A DNA stretch of 20,759 nucleotides, from the NCBI GenBank assembly GCA_036939355.1, contig JALLAP010000077.1, positions 1 to 20,759 on the forward strand. Direction: 5' to 3'. This document shows positions 1 through 8,669 of this stretch, in pieces. The notes below the pieces were generated by a model, which saw only the letters and a program-made list of their open reading frames with translations, did no database searches and was not told where the DNA came from. Made by a program: the position numbers and the translations under genes. Source of the DNA: Thalassiosira profunda (taxonomy: Eukaryota; Bacillariophyta; Thalassiosirophyceae; Thalassiosirales; Thalassiosiraceae). Each line of letters begins with the position of its first letter. Within the stretch, counting starts at the first letter, position 1.

Positions 1-138
1 TCTCAACTGGATTGCAACTCGGAGTAACGTCTACTGCGATTTGCAACCAATATGATGCAAAAATACCCTCGATTTCCCCCTCAGATCTTTTATTTCCAGG
101 CTGCGTTGCCCCACGTTCTTCTTAACTTACGTCAACCA

Positions 139-288
139 TCAACTCTGCTTCTCTTTTGCATTTCTTGATTCCCTCAGCATCATCACTATCCACGCCCCAA
201 CCGCTAAAGCCTGTAGCCCCAACATGGCTAGAATGAACACCTTGGTTGGGGGCGACAGCGAATCCAACAGTTTGTCGACCACCTCCAT
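139..288 (-). CDS. 49-residue single-pass membrane microprotein (hypothetical)
   Basis: Short ORF on the minus strand starting at the ATG at 288 and ending with TGA at 139. It encodes a charged N-terminus (MEVVDKLLDSLSPPTK), one clear hydrophobic segment at about residues 17-37 (VFILAMLGLQALAVGAWIV) and a basic hydrophilic tail ending KEKQS, so a single-pass membrane protein is the natural reading. The frame stays open upstream to about 426, but that extension has no ATG start, so I chose 288. The family is not recognised. An upstream exon in the 289-634 region cannot be excluded. It is divergent from the sulfotransferase gene. Moderate to low confidence because of its size; the support is the ATG and the well-formed TM segment. 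Confidence 0.45.
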   Translation of the reverse strand: MEVVDKLLDSLSPPTKVFILAMLGLQALAVGAWIVMMLRESRNAKEKQS

Positions 289-634
289 CGTGATGCGAAA
301 TTTGCTGAGCCTATCCCCACACTCAAGATTGATGTGACGTTGATCTACCTTCTCGTCGGGCACTCGAGAGCATCGACGCCCAATTATAAGCACGGCTGCG
401 GTAGAAGGCGACGGTCGATCATGCAACCCATCAAAGTGAGCAGGGGAAGGACGCGGCGCGGAGGAGGGGTGAGGGGTGGAGGGTAGAAGAGAGGGAGTGA
501 GATACGCGAGGCCACCAATGACCTCCGCTCACGAGCGGCGAAATGACCGCCCCGCCGCCCGCCCCCACCTCCCGGCGGGCCCCTCTAGTGCTCACTCAAG
601 ACCGTCCCTACTCCCTACGACCGAGCAAACAACC
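289..634. other. Intergenic region between divergent microprotein and sulfotransferase genes
   Basis: No supportable gene. The right half (about 436-505) is strongly purine-rich on the plus strand. One TGACGT word lies at 335-340; this hexamer is the core bound by stramenopile aureochrome bZIP factors, but a single hexamer is weak evidence. The region probably holds promoters for both flanking genes and the 5' UTR of the sulfotransferase. Confidence 0.4.
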
Positions 635-1833
635 ATGGCGAAGCGAAGACGGTCCCAGCCGGCGCTGCGGGCGGCCGCCACCCTCCTCGCGGGGTGCTGC
701 GCCCTCGCCGCCCTCGCCGACGAGCCCCTACTCTCTTTCCTCCTGCGCGATCGCGACGAGGAGTTCAGCCCGTACGACGAAGGCGTCTCGGGCCGCCGCG
801 CGCTCCGGAGCCGAGATCGTTCCAACGAGGAGAGGGCCGCGATGGCGGCCAAGTGGGCCGCGCAGGTCCAAAACCAGGGCGGGGGCGATGGCATGTACCC
901 CTGGGCCCGGCACCACCTCCGCCCCCTCTCCACCCCACCGGACCCGTCGAAGGAGGTGGCGCTGTTTTGGCACATTCCGAAGAGCGGGGGATCGACGGCC
1001 AAGTCGCTGTATCGCTGCCTCGGCAAGAGCATCGACATCGAATCTCAGCCAAAGGATATCATGATAGCGAAGGAGTTGCAAGTAGTCGAGAGCGGCAAGG
1101 TGGACTTAATCTTCTCGAGCTTCCCGGATTATGCAATCACTCACTTGTACGATAAAATGCACAAGGGCAGAGTGCTGGCCATGTTTCGGCATCCGGTGGA
1201 AAGGCTGATTAGCAAGTTCTACTACTTGCAAATAGCGTGAGTTGGTGATGTTGTTCGCTCGGCCAACCCCGTCATCCACTTTTTGCTCACATCTTATGCG
1301 CCACTTTCACACTCCGTCTATCCAGGACGTGGGAGCGCACTTTCAGACCCGAATGGAAGGACATGGACATACTGGAATGGATCAACAAGCACAACTTGGA
1401 CAACGATCACATGACCAAGAAATTGGCCGGCAAGGTCCAACGATCCACCGCCACCGAGGACGACCTCCGCCTAGCCATGCGCACAATCAAGGCACGTTTC
1501 GTCGTTGGATTGATGTCGGAGATGGAAGAGAGCGTCCAACGTTTCAACGTCGTGTTGGGCATCGACGAAGAAGATCGAGGGAGCAAGCGGTGCATGGACC
1601 AGTACTTCGGCAGCGGCAACGCCAAGAAGAAGACGAATTCCAACAAGCATCCCAAAGTGGAGACGGACGGCGAGGCGTGGCAGTTGCTGGCCGAGCGGAA
1701 CGCGCTCGATATCAGATTGTACGATTACGTGGTTAAGCTGTTCGAGGAGCAGAGGGAGTTGATAGAAACGTACAGAAGTGCGCTGGCGGAGGTGCCGGAG
1801 ATATCCCCTCCGGCGCCTGCGGCGTCATCGTAA
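635..1833 (+). CDS. Sulfotransferase family protein, type II membrane, two exons
   Basis: Exons 635-1236 and 1326-1833 give 369 residues. The start at 635 (AACCATGGCG) has good context and is followed by a basic N-terminus and hydrophobic segment (residues about 11-29), a signal anchor typical of Golgi enzymes. Two PAPS-binding signatures are visible: the 5'-phosphosulfate loop HIPKSGGST at 113-121 (preceded by hydrophobic LFW) and the 3'-phosphate motif FRHPVERLISKFYY at 184-197. Splicing at GTGAGT (1237) and CAG (1323-1325) joins phase 2 codons and yields the continuous stretch QIATWERTFRPEW. By family, it should transfer sulfate from PAPS to a glycan or similar acceptor in the Golgi lumen; the acceptor cannot be told. 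The C-terminal 150 residues are less conserved and contain a Lys-rich patch. It is convergent with the DUF6940 gene, 111 bp away. The family call is firm, the substrate unknown. Confidence 0.88.
1237..1325 (+). other. Intron of sulfotransferase gene (89 nt)
   Basis: Donor GTGAGT at 1237 and acceptor CAG ending at 1325. Removal joins the two open frames at a phase 2 boundary and continues the conserved region after the 3'-phosphate-binding motif. The unspliced frame stops inside the donor (TGA at 1238). Confidence 0.85.
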
Positions 1834-1944
1834 ATGTAAATAGATGTTGCTATAGAGCAGAAGGAGAATTCAGAATGTTACCACATGCCACATGCACTCT
1901 GTAGCGATCTGAAAGATCTGAGCCTTTGGAGTGGAAGAGGGAGA

Positions 1945-2774
1945 TCATTCACCAACAACTCGCCTGAAAGGATCGTACGAGTAATACTTGGGCCGACTAT
2001 CGAGCCGCAAGTGCAGCCACGCCACGCCCATGCCATTCGTGGAAAACCACGTCTTCGCTTCCGGATCGTCATTCTGCTTTCTCTTTAGTTCGTCAAGGTA
2101 GTTCGATGCACTCGCCCTCCAAAACTCGGCTATTTGCTCCTTTGAAGCTGCTCGTACGAATGCCGCCAGGTGGGAATACGTGCTGTCGTTCAACTGCAAT
2201 TGCGGCAGGGGCGCGACGAGCCGGGCGTCGCCCCCTAGATTGGCAAACGCACACGTTGTCTTGCTCTTTTGGCACGCATCAAAATGCTCCGCAAACGATT
2301 CTCTATCGGGACTGTTCTCTGCAAATCTTTGCAGCGCTGGGACGTCCACGAGGGCGAACTCAAACTGCCCCTCGGCGGAGGTCGTCCACGAGACTCCCGG
2401 CGTCTCGAACAGTATCGACGCGTAGGGAGAGGTTGCAATGTGTTTGAGATATCTGATGCTGCCTTTTGTCCTGAAGGCAGGCCCGCGGCGACGTCGACCA
2501 TCCACGCTCGTATTGCCATCGGCTTCCCGTCCTTCACGGCAGCGTAACGCGTCACGTCTCCGCGCCCGCTGGATACCTCAACATACTTCACGTCGCCCTT
2601 TCCCGCGTCCTTCATCATTTGCCTCTCGTCGGCAGCAGCGCGTCCCACCTTGCCCCCGGAGAAGTAAATCGCCCCCAATATTGCGGCGAGGGCCAGGACG
2701 GCTACGGAGCGGGCGGGAGGGATCCGCGCGGGCGGGGCGTAGGCGACGAAGGATGACGCGGTCCTCTTGGCCAT
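1945..2774 (-). CDS. DUF6940 family protein, frameshifted, with N-terminal membrane anchor
   Basis: ATG at 2774. The first frame gives MAKRTASSF, a hydrophobic anchor at about residues 22-40, then a short linker reaching RAWMVDVAAG. The family signature then continues in the other frame: PAFRTKG, YASILFETPGVSW, FEFALVDVPAL, FANLGGDARLVAP and a C-terminal WFSTNGMGVAWLHLRLDSR followed by PKYYSYDPF. These blocks match what I know of DUF6940, a family of unknown function in cyanobacteria, myxobacteria and diatoms. The frame changes near 2482-2488 (minus strand GCGGGCC); one extra base there would restore the family's usual W...FR spacing. No ordinary intron explains it; a 35-nt GT-AG interval exists but would delete conserved residues. 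With the base restored the product would be about 276 residues. Either a sequence error or a recent lesion. Function unknown. Confidence 0.75.
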
Positions 2775-2948
2775 GACGCGCGGCGCGAGCGTTTGCGCGC
2801 GTCCCCAAGTCGACGAGGAGGAGGGTCGGGTCGGTCGGTGGTCTTTATGTCCAGATTTTTTGATGGCTTGAAGCTTTCACGAGAAGGTTCAGATCAGACA
2901 TGAAAGTATCATTGCCGTCACAAGTCACAAGGCACTGCCACAAAATAA

Positions 2949-3002
2949 AAATGGCCTTATGGCTGGTTGCTTCTTCACCAACAATGCAACACAAGGCCAT
3001 TT
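2949..3002. repeat. Inverted repeat, 10-bp perfect arms
   Basis: Arms AAATGGCCTT (2949-2958) and AAGGCCATTT (2993-3002) are exact reverse complements separated by 34 nt. They lie in the middle of a divergent intergenic region and touch the CCAAT box. Could be a factor-binding pair or a chance hairpin. Confidence 0.5.
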
Positions 3003-3011
3003 CTGATTGGT
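3002..3011 (-). promoter_or_regulatory. CCAAT box (NF-Y type consensus)
   Basis: TCTGATTGGT on the plus strand reads ACCAATCAGA on the minus strand, matching the NF-Y core CCAATCA/G. It is 228 bp upstream of the minus start at 2774 and 220 bp upstream of the plus start at 3231. The same 10-mer occurs in the PX gene promoter at 15455-15464. Confidence 0.4.
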
Positions 3012-3230
3012 CATGGAGTGCCGATCCCTACGAACTCACCCGCCTAAACGAGAACCCTGGATAGATTCTGCTGAGCAGCGTTGGGACGGTACGTGTCTCT
3101 TAGAGCTGGAAGTGTCTGGTCGGTTCTGAGTTCTGAATCGCTCGGCTGGCCCGCAACCCTCTCATAAACACAAGCAACAACCGAGCAGCAACCAACGCCG
3201 TCGGCAATATTGTAGAGCCCACCGCTAGCC

Positions 3231-3659
3231 ATGCCCGTCGTTCACTTCCTCCTGCGCCTGGTGCCAATGGAACCACAGAAGGAGGTGGACGTCCCTCTCG
3301 TTCTCGGTGAGCTTCGTCTCAGCTGAGATGGCATCTGCTCTCCTTTCGGTTTGCAGCTAAGCAGCCTTCTCTTTGTTTCGTCCCGCGCAGGCCTTCTGGC
3401 TGAGGTACTCACTACCATCGTGGAACTCTTCTCGGCCCTCATCGCCATTGACATTGTCGCGAGTGCGCTGTTCAAAAGGGGACATTGCGCGGATTGCCTC
3501 GTCGATTGTCTCGGAATGATATGCTCCATCTGTCCACAGTTGGCCCTGGGCACATGCCTTCTCCTGACCGGGTTGATCCACTACGAGATAATGTTTCCGG
3601 TATATGATCCCTGGCAGCGAGGAGGGCAGCGGAGAGAGAGCTTCGCCGCCAACGGATGA
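3231..3659 (+). CDS. Cys-rich two-TM small membrane protein, two exons (hypothetical)
   Basis: Exons 3231-3306 and 3391-3659 give 114 residues. Start context is GCTAGCCATGCCC. Splicing GTGAGC (3307) to CGCGCAG (3390) joins VPLVLG to LLAEVLTT in phase 1 and restores one long hydrophobic segment, which supports the model. There are two hydrophobic stretches, about residues 21-52 and 63-92, joined by a short loop (KRGHCADC). Six cysteines cluster at 58, 61, 65, 70, 73 and 81, giving C-x2-C-x3-C-x4-C-x2-C, which could bind metal, be palmitoylated or form disulfides. The C-terminus is basic and hydrophilic. No family recognised. It is divergent from the DUF6940 gene and convergent with the GT32-like gene (141 bp gap). 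Confidence 0.6.
3307..3390 (+). other. Intron of two-TM protein gene (84 nt)
   Basis: Donor GTGAGC, acceptor GCGCAG preceded by a T-rich tract (about 3366-3380). Phase 1. Splicing merges the short 5' exon with the hydrophobic ORF. Confidence 0.7.
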
Positions 3660-3800
3660 CCAGGCTTCGAAGTTGTTGGAAAACGATCCAGCAGCTGACG
3701 CCAAGTTCCACCAAAGACCTCGACGCTGGCAGTAGATATGCAAACTTCATAACGTTATAGCAAAGGGTTGACGCGGACCTTGCAGTAGCAGCAAGGGCTT

Positions 3801-5408
3801 CTACGTCTTCTTTGCCGTTGTCGTCGTTTGCAAATACGCGTCGAGCATGTACTCGTTGCAGGAGAACAGCGTCCTGGGGCCGACATACACCTGCTCTCCG
3901 GCAAAGTTGCGCATCATGGCCGACACCTTTTCCTCCACATCTGCATTTCCATTGCAATTGAATGCATCGAATGTGGATCGCCATGGAGCGGTCCGCGGCG
4001 ACGCGAGCGCCGGCGGCAATACCGCATCGCCGTCAACGAATCGGATCGTCTCCTTCTTCTCGTTTTTGAGCTGCAGGATCCCTCCGGTCTTGGTGTTCTG
4101 CCATCCCCGATCGAGCGACTTGAGCCCCTCCCGGATGGCCGCGACCTTCGTCGTCGGACCGAAGTCGTCGATGGCTTTCTCCATGTCCCAAGTTGCATAC
4201 TTCAATGCGATCTTGGCCGCGTAATACACGAGGGCATGGTGCGGTGCGGCTGCAACGATGTCTGTCTGTGGCACCCTCTCCTTTGCATTGTTTCCCACGA
4301 AGTAGAGGAGCATGTCCGCCTCCTCCTCCGAGCTCCATTGTCGCATCAGCGTTTTCAGCATCTTGTGTCCCTCCGTGCCGACCCCGGTGGAGTTGTTCGC
4401 GGCAGTGGAAGACGCTGCCGCTCCTCGCACCGATAAGATATCGTGGAGGGCACCCGCATCCAGCACGACGCCCCCGTACTCCCACAGCACCATGAGCCTC
4501 CACAAATCCCTCTTGACGTCCACCCCAATCTCCTCTGCCATCCTCTGTCGTTCGGCGGCGCTGGCTTTTGGCTTCAATCCCCCCAGGGCGGCATGTGCGA
4601 CGGCCTCGATCTTCTTGCTCCCGCACATTGCCCCCTCTTTCACCTGTGGAAACTCCCACCACTCCTTCTGGTACAGAATGTTGTCGATGGTTCGGTTGGA
4701 GTGGACGTAGATTGAGAACGCCCGCGATGCGTCCTGTTGGGTCAAGGCCCGCAGCGTTCGGACGGTCGACGTCGGCAGGCAGTTCGTCCGGGACGAGAGG
4801 TGGATTATCCTCGGTATTTTCCCCTCCACTTTTGATTGTTTGGCCACGGATGGCGGCTGTATCACAGTCACGTACTCCTCTCCCTCCCGACACGCCACCT
4901 CTTTCTCTGATTGCACCCACCGTCGCAGGGCGCAGTGCGGGAACAGCGACGGCCGCGACACCTTGTTCCTCGGGTCCAACTTCTCCGAATAAATGTCGGT
5001 CGGATAATTCTGCGGGACGAACGCCTCGTCCACCCACATATCCGGGGGGCATTTCATGGCGTCCGTTCCGCCGTCCTCTTGGCCGTCTCCGACGCTGTCG
5101 ATGCCCCACGATAGAAATTGGGGGAGCATTCTCTCTGCCAATGCATCAAATGGGCCCGCTTCGTTGCGCGACGTCGATCGCACCTGGAGCAACGTTGCAA
5201 TTAGGAGGAAGAGAAGGGTGTACCGGAGCGCGGGGCCCGTGGCCTCTCCATCGGGATCGCCATCAGCCCCATCATTGGCGTTGGGTGTGGGGGCTGAACT
5301 CAGTCTGTTGGATGATGCACCGGCCTTCTGCGACGGAGGGACCGGCCTCGACGAACTGCTGCCATCGCCACCCCCATTGTCACCGCTCTCACGCTCGCCC
5401 TCGCTCAT
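3801..5408 (-). CDS. GT32-like (DXD sugar-binding family) glycosyltransferase, type II membrane
   Basis: Single-exon ORF of 535 residues with ATG at 5408. The N-terminal 60 residues are Ser/Gly/Asp-rich and low complexity, followed by one TM anchor at about 62-77 (RYTLLFLLIATLLQV): cytosolic tail, lumenal catalytic domain. The domain opens with KIPRIIHLSS (197-206), the usual start of OCH1/capsular-type GT32 enzymes, and contains DLWRLMVLWEYGGVVLDAG at 301-319, matching the family's D-x-x-R-...-Y-GG-...-D core. The second metal-binding aspartate of the DXD motif is glycine here (D317-A-G319), so catalysis may be altered. The best guess is a Golgi sugar-nucleotide-dependent transferase, with sugar and acceptor unknown. 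It is divergent from proteasome alpha-7 (323 bp). Confidence 0.8.
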   Translation of the reverse strand: MSEGERESGDNGGGDGSSSSRPVPPSQKAGASSNRLSSAPTPNANDGADGDPDGEATGPALRYTLLFLLIATLLQVRSTSRNEAGPFDALAERMLPQFLSWGIDSVGDGQEDGGTDAMKCPPDMWVDEAFVPQNYPTDIYSEKLDPRNKVSRPSLFPHCALRRWVQSEKEVACREGEEYVTVIQPPSVAKQSKVEGKIPRIIHLSSRTNCLPTSTVRTLRALTQQDASRAFSIYVHSNRTIDNILYQKEWWEFPQVKEGAMCGSKKIEAVAHAALGGLKPKASAAERQRMAEEIGVDVKRDLWRLMVLWEYGGVVLDAGALHDILSVRGAAASSTAANNSTGVGTEGHKMLKTLMRQWSSEEEADMLLYFVGNNAKERVPQTDIVAAAPHHALVYYAAKIALKYATWDMEKAIDDFGPTTKVAAIREGLKSLDRGWQNTKTGGILQLKNEKKETIRFVDGDAVLPPALASPRTAPWRSTFDAFNCNGNADVEEKVSAMMRNFAGEQVYVGPRTLFSCNEYMLDAYLQTTTTAKKT

Positions 5409-5731
5409 TGGTGAAGGACTCTGCGCCTGGCGGGCGGCCTAGCGGCCACGGGGCGCCGAGTGCACATCTTGTGTTCACTTTTTTGCAAGTTTGTGTTTGT
5501 GTTGGCGCCAGGGGGGACCTAGACTCTAGATTTAAGACCAATGTAACCCGAGGTAGTTACTTAGTCTCTAACAATAGTCGACTGTACTGATAATATTAAC
5601 CCAGTCTCTATTAAAACAAACTAGAGACCACAAATCTAATGCAATTACCCCTGCAACAAATCCTCACACCTCGACGGCTTTCCTCGCTCTGCCGCGTCCA
5701 GCCGCGTCCTATCCAACACCCCTGCTCAACC
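5409..5731. promoter_or_regulatory. Bidirectional promoter region, GT32-like / proteasome alpha-7
   Basis: No gene. AT-rich compared with its flanks, including ATAATATTAAC near 5590. The heptamer GTCTCTA occurs at 5564-5570 and 5604-5610, with its reverse complement TAGAGAC at 5622-5628; the last two form a 7-bp stem with an 11-nt loop. GTGCACATCTTGTG at 5460-5473, followed by TTTTTTGCAA, recurs downstream of the proteasome gene at 6762-6775. The plus-strand proteasome 5' UTR probably begins inside the right end. Confidence 0.45.
5604..5628. repeat. Short inverted repeat upstream of proteasome gene
   Basis: GTCTCTA (5604-5610) and TAGAGAC (5622-5628), loop 11 nt. A third direct copy of GTCTCTA is at 5564-5570. 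It lies 104-128 bp before the proteasome ATG. Confidence 0.35.
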
Positions 5732-6704
5732 ATGGCGTCCTCCGGCTCGGGCTACGACCTTTCCTCCTCCACCTTCTCCCCCGACGGCCGCATCTTCCAG
5801 GTCGAATATGCGGCCAAGGCGGTGGAAAACGCCGGCACCGCCCTCGGGATCCGGTGCCGCGACGGGGTGGTGTTGGCCGTCGAAAAGCCGCTGCAGACCA
5901 AGATGCTGGTGGCGCGGACGACCGGGCGAAGGATTCATACCGTGGACGAATATGCGGGGGTGGCGATTACGGGATTTGTCAGCGACGGGCGGCAGATTGT
6001 GAACCGGGCGCGGGACGAGGCGAGCAGCTACGACGAGACGTGAGTGTTATGTGCAGCTGATGTTGTTGTCTGTTGCTGTTGGGTGCTGTGTTGGCAGCCG
6101 TGCGCATTGCTTGCGATTGATGCTATTGATCTACCGCCTATTTTGCCTCTAATCATTCTGCACCTCAATAATTGCAACGCCCACCCAACACAGATACGGC
6201 ACCAAAATCCCCCCCAAGACGCTGGCCTCCCGCCTCTCCGCCTACGTCCACTACTTCACCCTTCACGGGGCCCTCCGCCCCTTCGGCGCTTCCACTCTCG
6301 TGGCGGCCTACGATCCGGCCACCAAAGAGCACTCCCTCCACATGGTCGAACCCTCCGGCGTGAGCTACGAGTACTTCGGCGCGGCCGCGGGAAGGGGACG
6401 GCAGCCGGCCCGGACCGAGATGGAGAAGTTGGCCATTAATCCCAAGACGGCGGGGCAGGGGGACGCCGAGGGGGAATTGATTTCGTGCGAGGAGGGGGTG
6501 AAGCAGTTGGCGAAGATCATTTACACTCTTCATGACGAGAGCAAGGACAAGCCGTTCGAGTTGGAGATGAGCTGGCTGAGCGAGAAGACGGGGTGGAAGC
6601 ACAAGGGCGTGCCGTTGGAGACGATCAAGGAGGCGACGGAGTGGGCGAAGAAGGAGATCGAGGAGGCCGAGGAGGAGAGCGAGGATGATGAGATGGAGGA
6701 GTAG
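5732..6704 (+). CDS. PSMA3: 20S proteasome subunit alpha-7 (alpha type-3), two exons
   Basis: Exons 5732-6039 and 6194-6704 encode 272 residues. Start at 5732 (CAACCATGGCG); the frame is open upstream but the family begins here (GSGYDLSSSTFSPDGR). That N-terminus with IFQVEYAAKAVENAGTALG is the proteasome alpha signature, whose H0 helix forms the gate of the core particle. RPFGAS, EPSGVSYEYFG and KIIYTLHDE with KPFELEMSW are specific to the alpha-7/PSMA3 (yeast Pre10) branch, as is the long acidic tail rich in E/D after residue about 253. Alpha subunits are structural and lack the catalytic threonine. The length is slightly above the usual 245-260 because of an insert around the AINPKTAGQGDAEGE stretch. 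The splice (GTGAGT at 6040, CAG ending 6193, phase 2) gives DETYGTKIPP. Essential cytosolic and nuclear complex; very confident. Confidence 0.96.
6040..6193 (+). other. Intron of proteasome alpha-7 gene (154 nt)
   Basis: Donor GTGAGT, acceptor ACACAG, phase 2, the longest intron in the window. Homology of the joined protein to PSMA3 across the junction (SSYDET-YGTKIP) fixes both sites. Confidence 0.93.
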
Positions 6705-6849
6705 GAAGGTGGAGGGGGATATTGCCACCTGAACCGATGTCGGCGGAGGAATGCTGACTTTGTGCACATCTTGTGCACTCTTTGCAAATCTGTTGACTTG
6801 GGACTTTGGAACTTGCGTAGACACCTTTTTCGTGGTTAGATTCTGCTTT

Positions 6850-8499
6850 CTATTGTTTGCCACCTTTGGCTCTTCTCCTCTTGCTAGTTTTGACATAGTC
6901 CATGGTATTCTCGGGGCAACACATATCCCCAACAGTCGCCGGATCGTGTGGAGCGTCCTTCCACCACTGGATCCTGTGATCGTGACATCCCTTCAGCAGC
7001 ACTCCCTTCCGCTCGCAGCACTGCATCTCCTCTTCGGTGCAGATCGCCGAGCTCCCCATGTAATCCACTAGGTTTGTCAGGACGTCCACCTTCACCCTCT
7101 GCGGATAGTTCTCGCTCACGAAGGCAAAATACAGTTCATATTCTGCCACCCGGCTTTGGCAGAATTCTTGCTGGTAGCATCGGTTGAACGCCTCCCAGAG
7201 CGATTTACTCTTCCATCGACTGGCGACAACACTGTGTAGGTGCTTCATGACGTCGGACTGAAAGAGCATGTGATGCACAATGTGTCGTCCACCGGTAGCA
7301 TCGGGGTATTCCGGGCGTCTGCACGCTTTGTACGGGGACAATGTGGGCTTTCTTGGACCCTGGCGCGACGTTCCAATGTCTCTCACGTTGGCATAGCTGA
7401 CGGGCCCCGCGGTGATGGCCTCGGTGAACTCCACGGGATCCGCCCCGTCGCAACTGGCGCCTCCCTCCGCCGTCCCTCGCGCATCCCAGTACTGTACGCG
7501 TCCGTCGGGGTAGACGAAAGTGACATTGCGGCTCCACACCGTATCACTGTCCACGATCAAGACGTTGTCGCCAATGTCAATTCCTAATTTGGTGCGCAAA
7601 TCGAAGACATTCAGCTTGATCAATTGTTGGCACACCGAGGGGTACGGGCACCGAAGCCTCTTTCGGATGTTCTGGAAGTACGTCTCGTTCGCCCACCGTA
7701 TTATCGGCGCTCCCTCTCCGCCATTGGCCAGCAAGTGTGGATAGTTATCGTGCATGTTTTGCAGGAACAGCTCGTAGTCAGACGGTCGACCGATGAATGT
7801 CACCGAGCGCACGTTTTGGATATATTTGAGCCAAGATGCCAGTGCCGAGTTATTGAAGAGAACGGGGAAGTCATCGCTCACTGTCAACGATACAATGTCG
7901 ATGTCCGTTGATTTGCTGCGGGGTATGGGAGGCGGAAGATGCCCGTTTAGTTGCAGCAGCGCATCGTCGCCCGGCAAGTTTGGTCGATGCATGGATGTTG
8001 TTGCAACATTGCTTTTGCGAATCCTCTTTTCCCTCCGTTTTGGCTTTGCAACAGGTGCGATAGGAGGCTCCTTTGGAGATTGGTCCGCGCCAACGATGTT
8101 GATCTGTATCAGGCCTTCGTCTTCTTCTATATCAAGAGCTGTTGCTGCATCGATTGCAACACGATCTGGTGCATCATTACTGTGCGGCGTTGCAACGGGC
8201 GGCACTGAGGCTGCCTCGTAATCGCTCGATCCCCTCCCCTCCCATAAACCATCGAACGAAGTAGCATCCCGGTTCTGTCGGCCGCGCCCCTCTGCTGCAC
8301 GCTCAACCCCCGCGCTTCCGAGCACCTGGGCGCGGTTGGCATCGTCCACCAACAGATGCACCGACGTCGGTCGGGATGCTAGGATTAGAAAAGCCGCCAT
8401 GGCCACAATCATGGCCCATTTCGAGTAGCGCAGTATGAATAGATACCGCGCCGCCGCGTCGGGGCGGCGGGGGGCGCGGCGGCCGATGCGTTCGGCCAT
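6850..8499 (-). CDS. DUF6492-type glycosyltransferase, type II membrane
   Basis: I place the start at 8499 (GCCCATGGCC), giving 549 residues; the frame is open to 8649 (50 more residues), but the shorter start puts the TM anchor (residues about 28-42, WAMIVAMAAFLILAS) near the N-terminus. A low-complexity stem follows to about 195. The catalytic region begins DIVSLTVSDDFPVL and carries a GT-A style metal site, VLIVDSDTVW, with D-S-D at 317-319. Downstream HHMLFQSDVM, a SLWEAF block and SRVAEYELYFAF resemble the DUF6492 family of bacterial and algal sugar transferases. The C-terminus is Cys-rich and ends in basic residues. Probably Golgi-resident with unknown sugar and acceptor. It is convergent with proteasome alpha-7 (145 bp) and divergent from the methyltransferase-like gene, whose ATG is 170 bp away. 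Confidence 0.75.
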   Translation of the reverse strand: MAERIGRRAPRRPDAAARYLFILRYSKWAMIVAMAAFLILASRPTSVHLLVDDANRAQVLGSAGVERAAEGRGRQNRDATSFDGLWEGRGSSDYEAASVPPVATPHSNDAPDRVAIDAATALDIEEDEGLIQINIVGADQSPKEPPIAPVAKPKRREKRIRKSNVATTSMHRPNLPGDDALLQLNGHLPPPIPRSKSTDIDIVSLTVSDDFPVLFNNSALASWLKYIQNVRSVTFIGRPSDYELFLQNMHDNYPHLLANGGEGAPIIRWANETYFQNIRKRLRCPYPSVCQQLIKLNVFDLRTKLGIDIGDNVLIVDSDTVWSRNVTFVYPDGRVQYWDARGTAEGGASCDGADPVEFTEAITAGPVSYANVRDIGTSRQGPRKPTLSPYKACRRPEYPDATGGRHIVHHMLFQSDVMKHLHSVVASRWKSKSLWEAFNRCYQQEFCQSRVAEYELYFAFVSENYPQRVKVDVLTNLVDYMGSSAICTEEEMQCCERKGVLLKGCHDHRIQWWKDAPHDPATVGDMCCPENTMDYVKTSKRRRAKGGKQ

Positions 8500-8669
8500 G
8501 GGCAGGTCTGCTGCGCCACGGCACTGGGGGCGCCTCGCATCCGATCCCCCGCCTGGCGAAAACTGAAATCCGGCCGTATTGTATTGGTTCCTCTGTAGCT
8601 CCAGAGCCAGGAAGTGCGAAGTCGGCCCCGGCGGCAACAAACCTCGCAAGCATCCAAACCATCTCTAGC

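Larger units (their letters stand above)
2775..3230. other. Bidirectional intergenic region
   Basis: 456 bp between two divergent starts (2774 minus, 3231 plus) with no supportable gene. It holds a 10-bp inverted repeat (2949-2958 and 2993-3002) and a CCAAT box on the minus strand at 3002-3011, close to its midpoint. Short ORFs here, including one opposite the 3231 start, look like chance. Confidence 0.5.

Noticed and set aside
139..426. Longer 95-residue version of the first minus-strand gene
   Set aside because: The extra 46 codons begin at TTG rather than ATG and look non-coding; the ATG at 288 is preferred.
2473..2520. A 35-nt GT-AG intron to explain the DUF6940 frame change
   Set aside because: Less than half the size of every other intron here, no pyrimidine tract worth the name, and it would delete the conserved W...FR region.
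4033..5590. Long ORFs on both strands (358 aa minus at 4033-5109, 340 aa plus at 4568-5590)
   Set aside because: Alternate-frame shadows of the GT32-like gene; neither shows family motifs.
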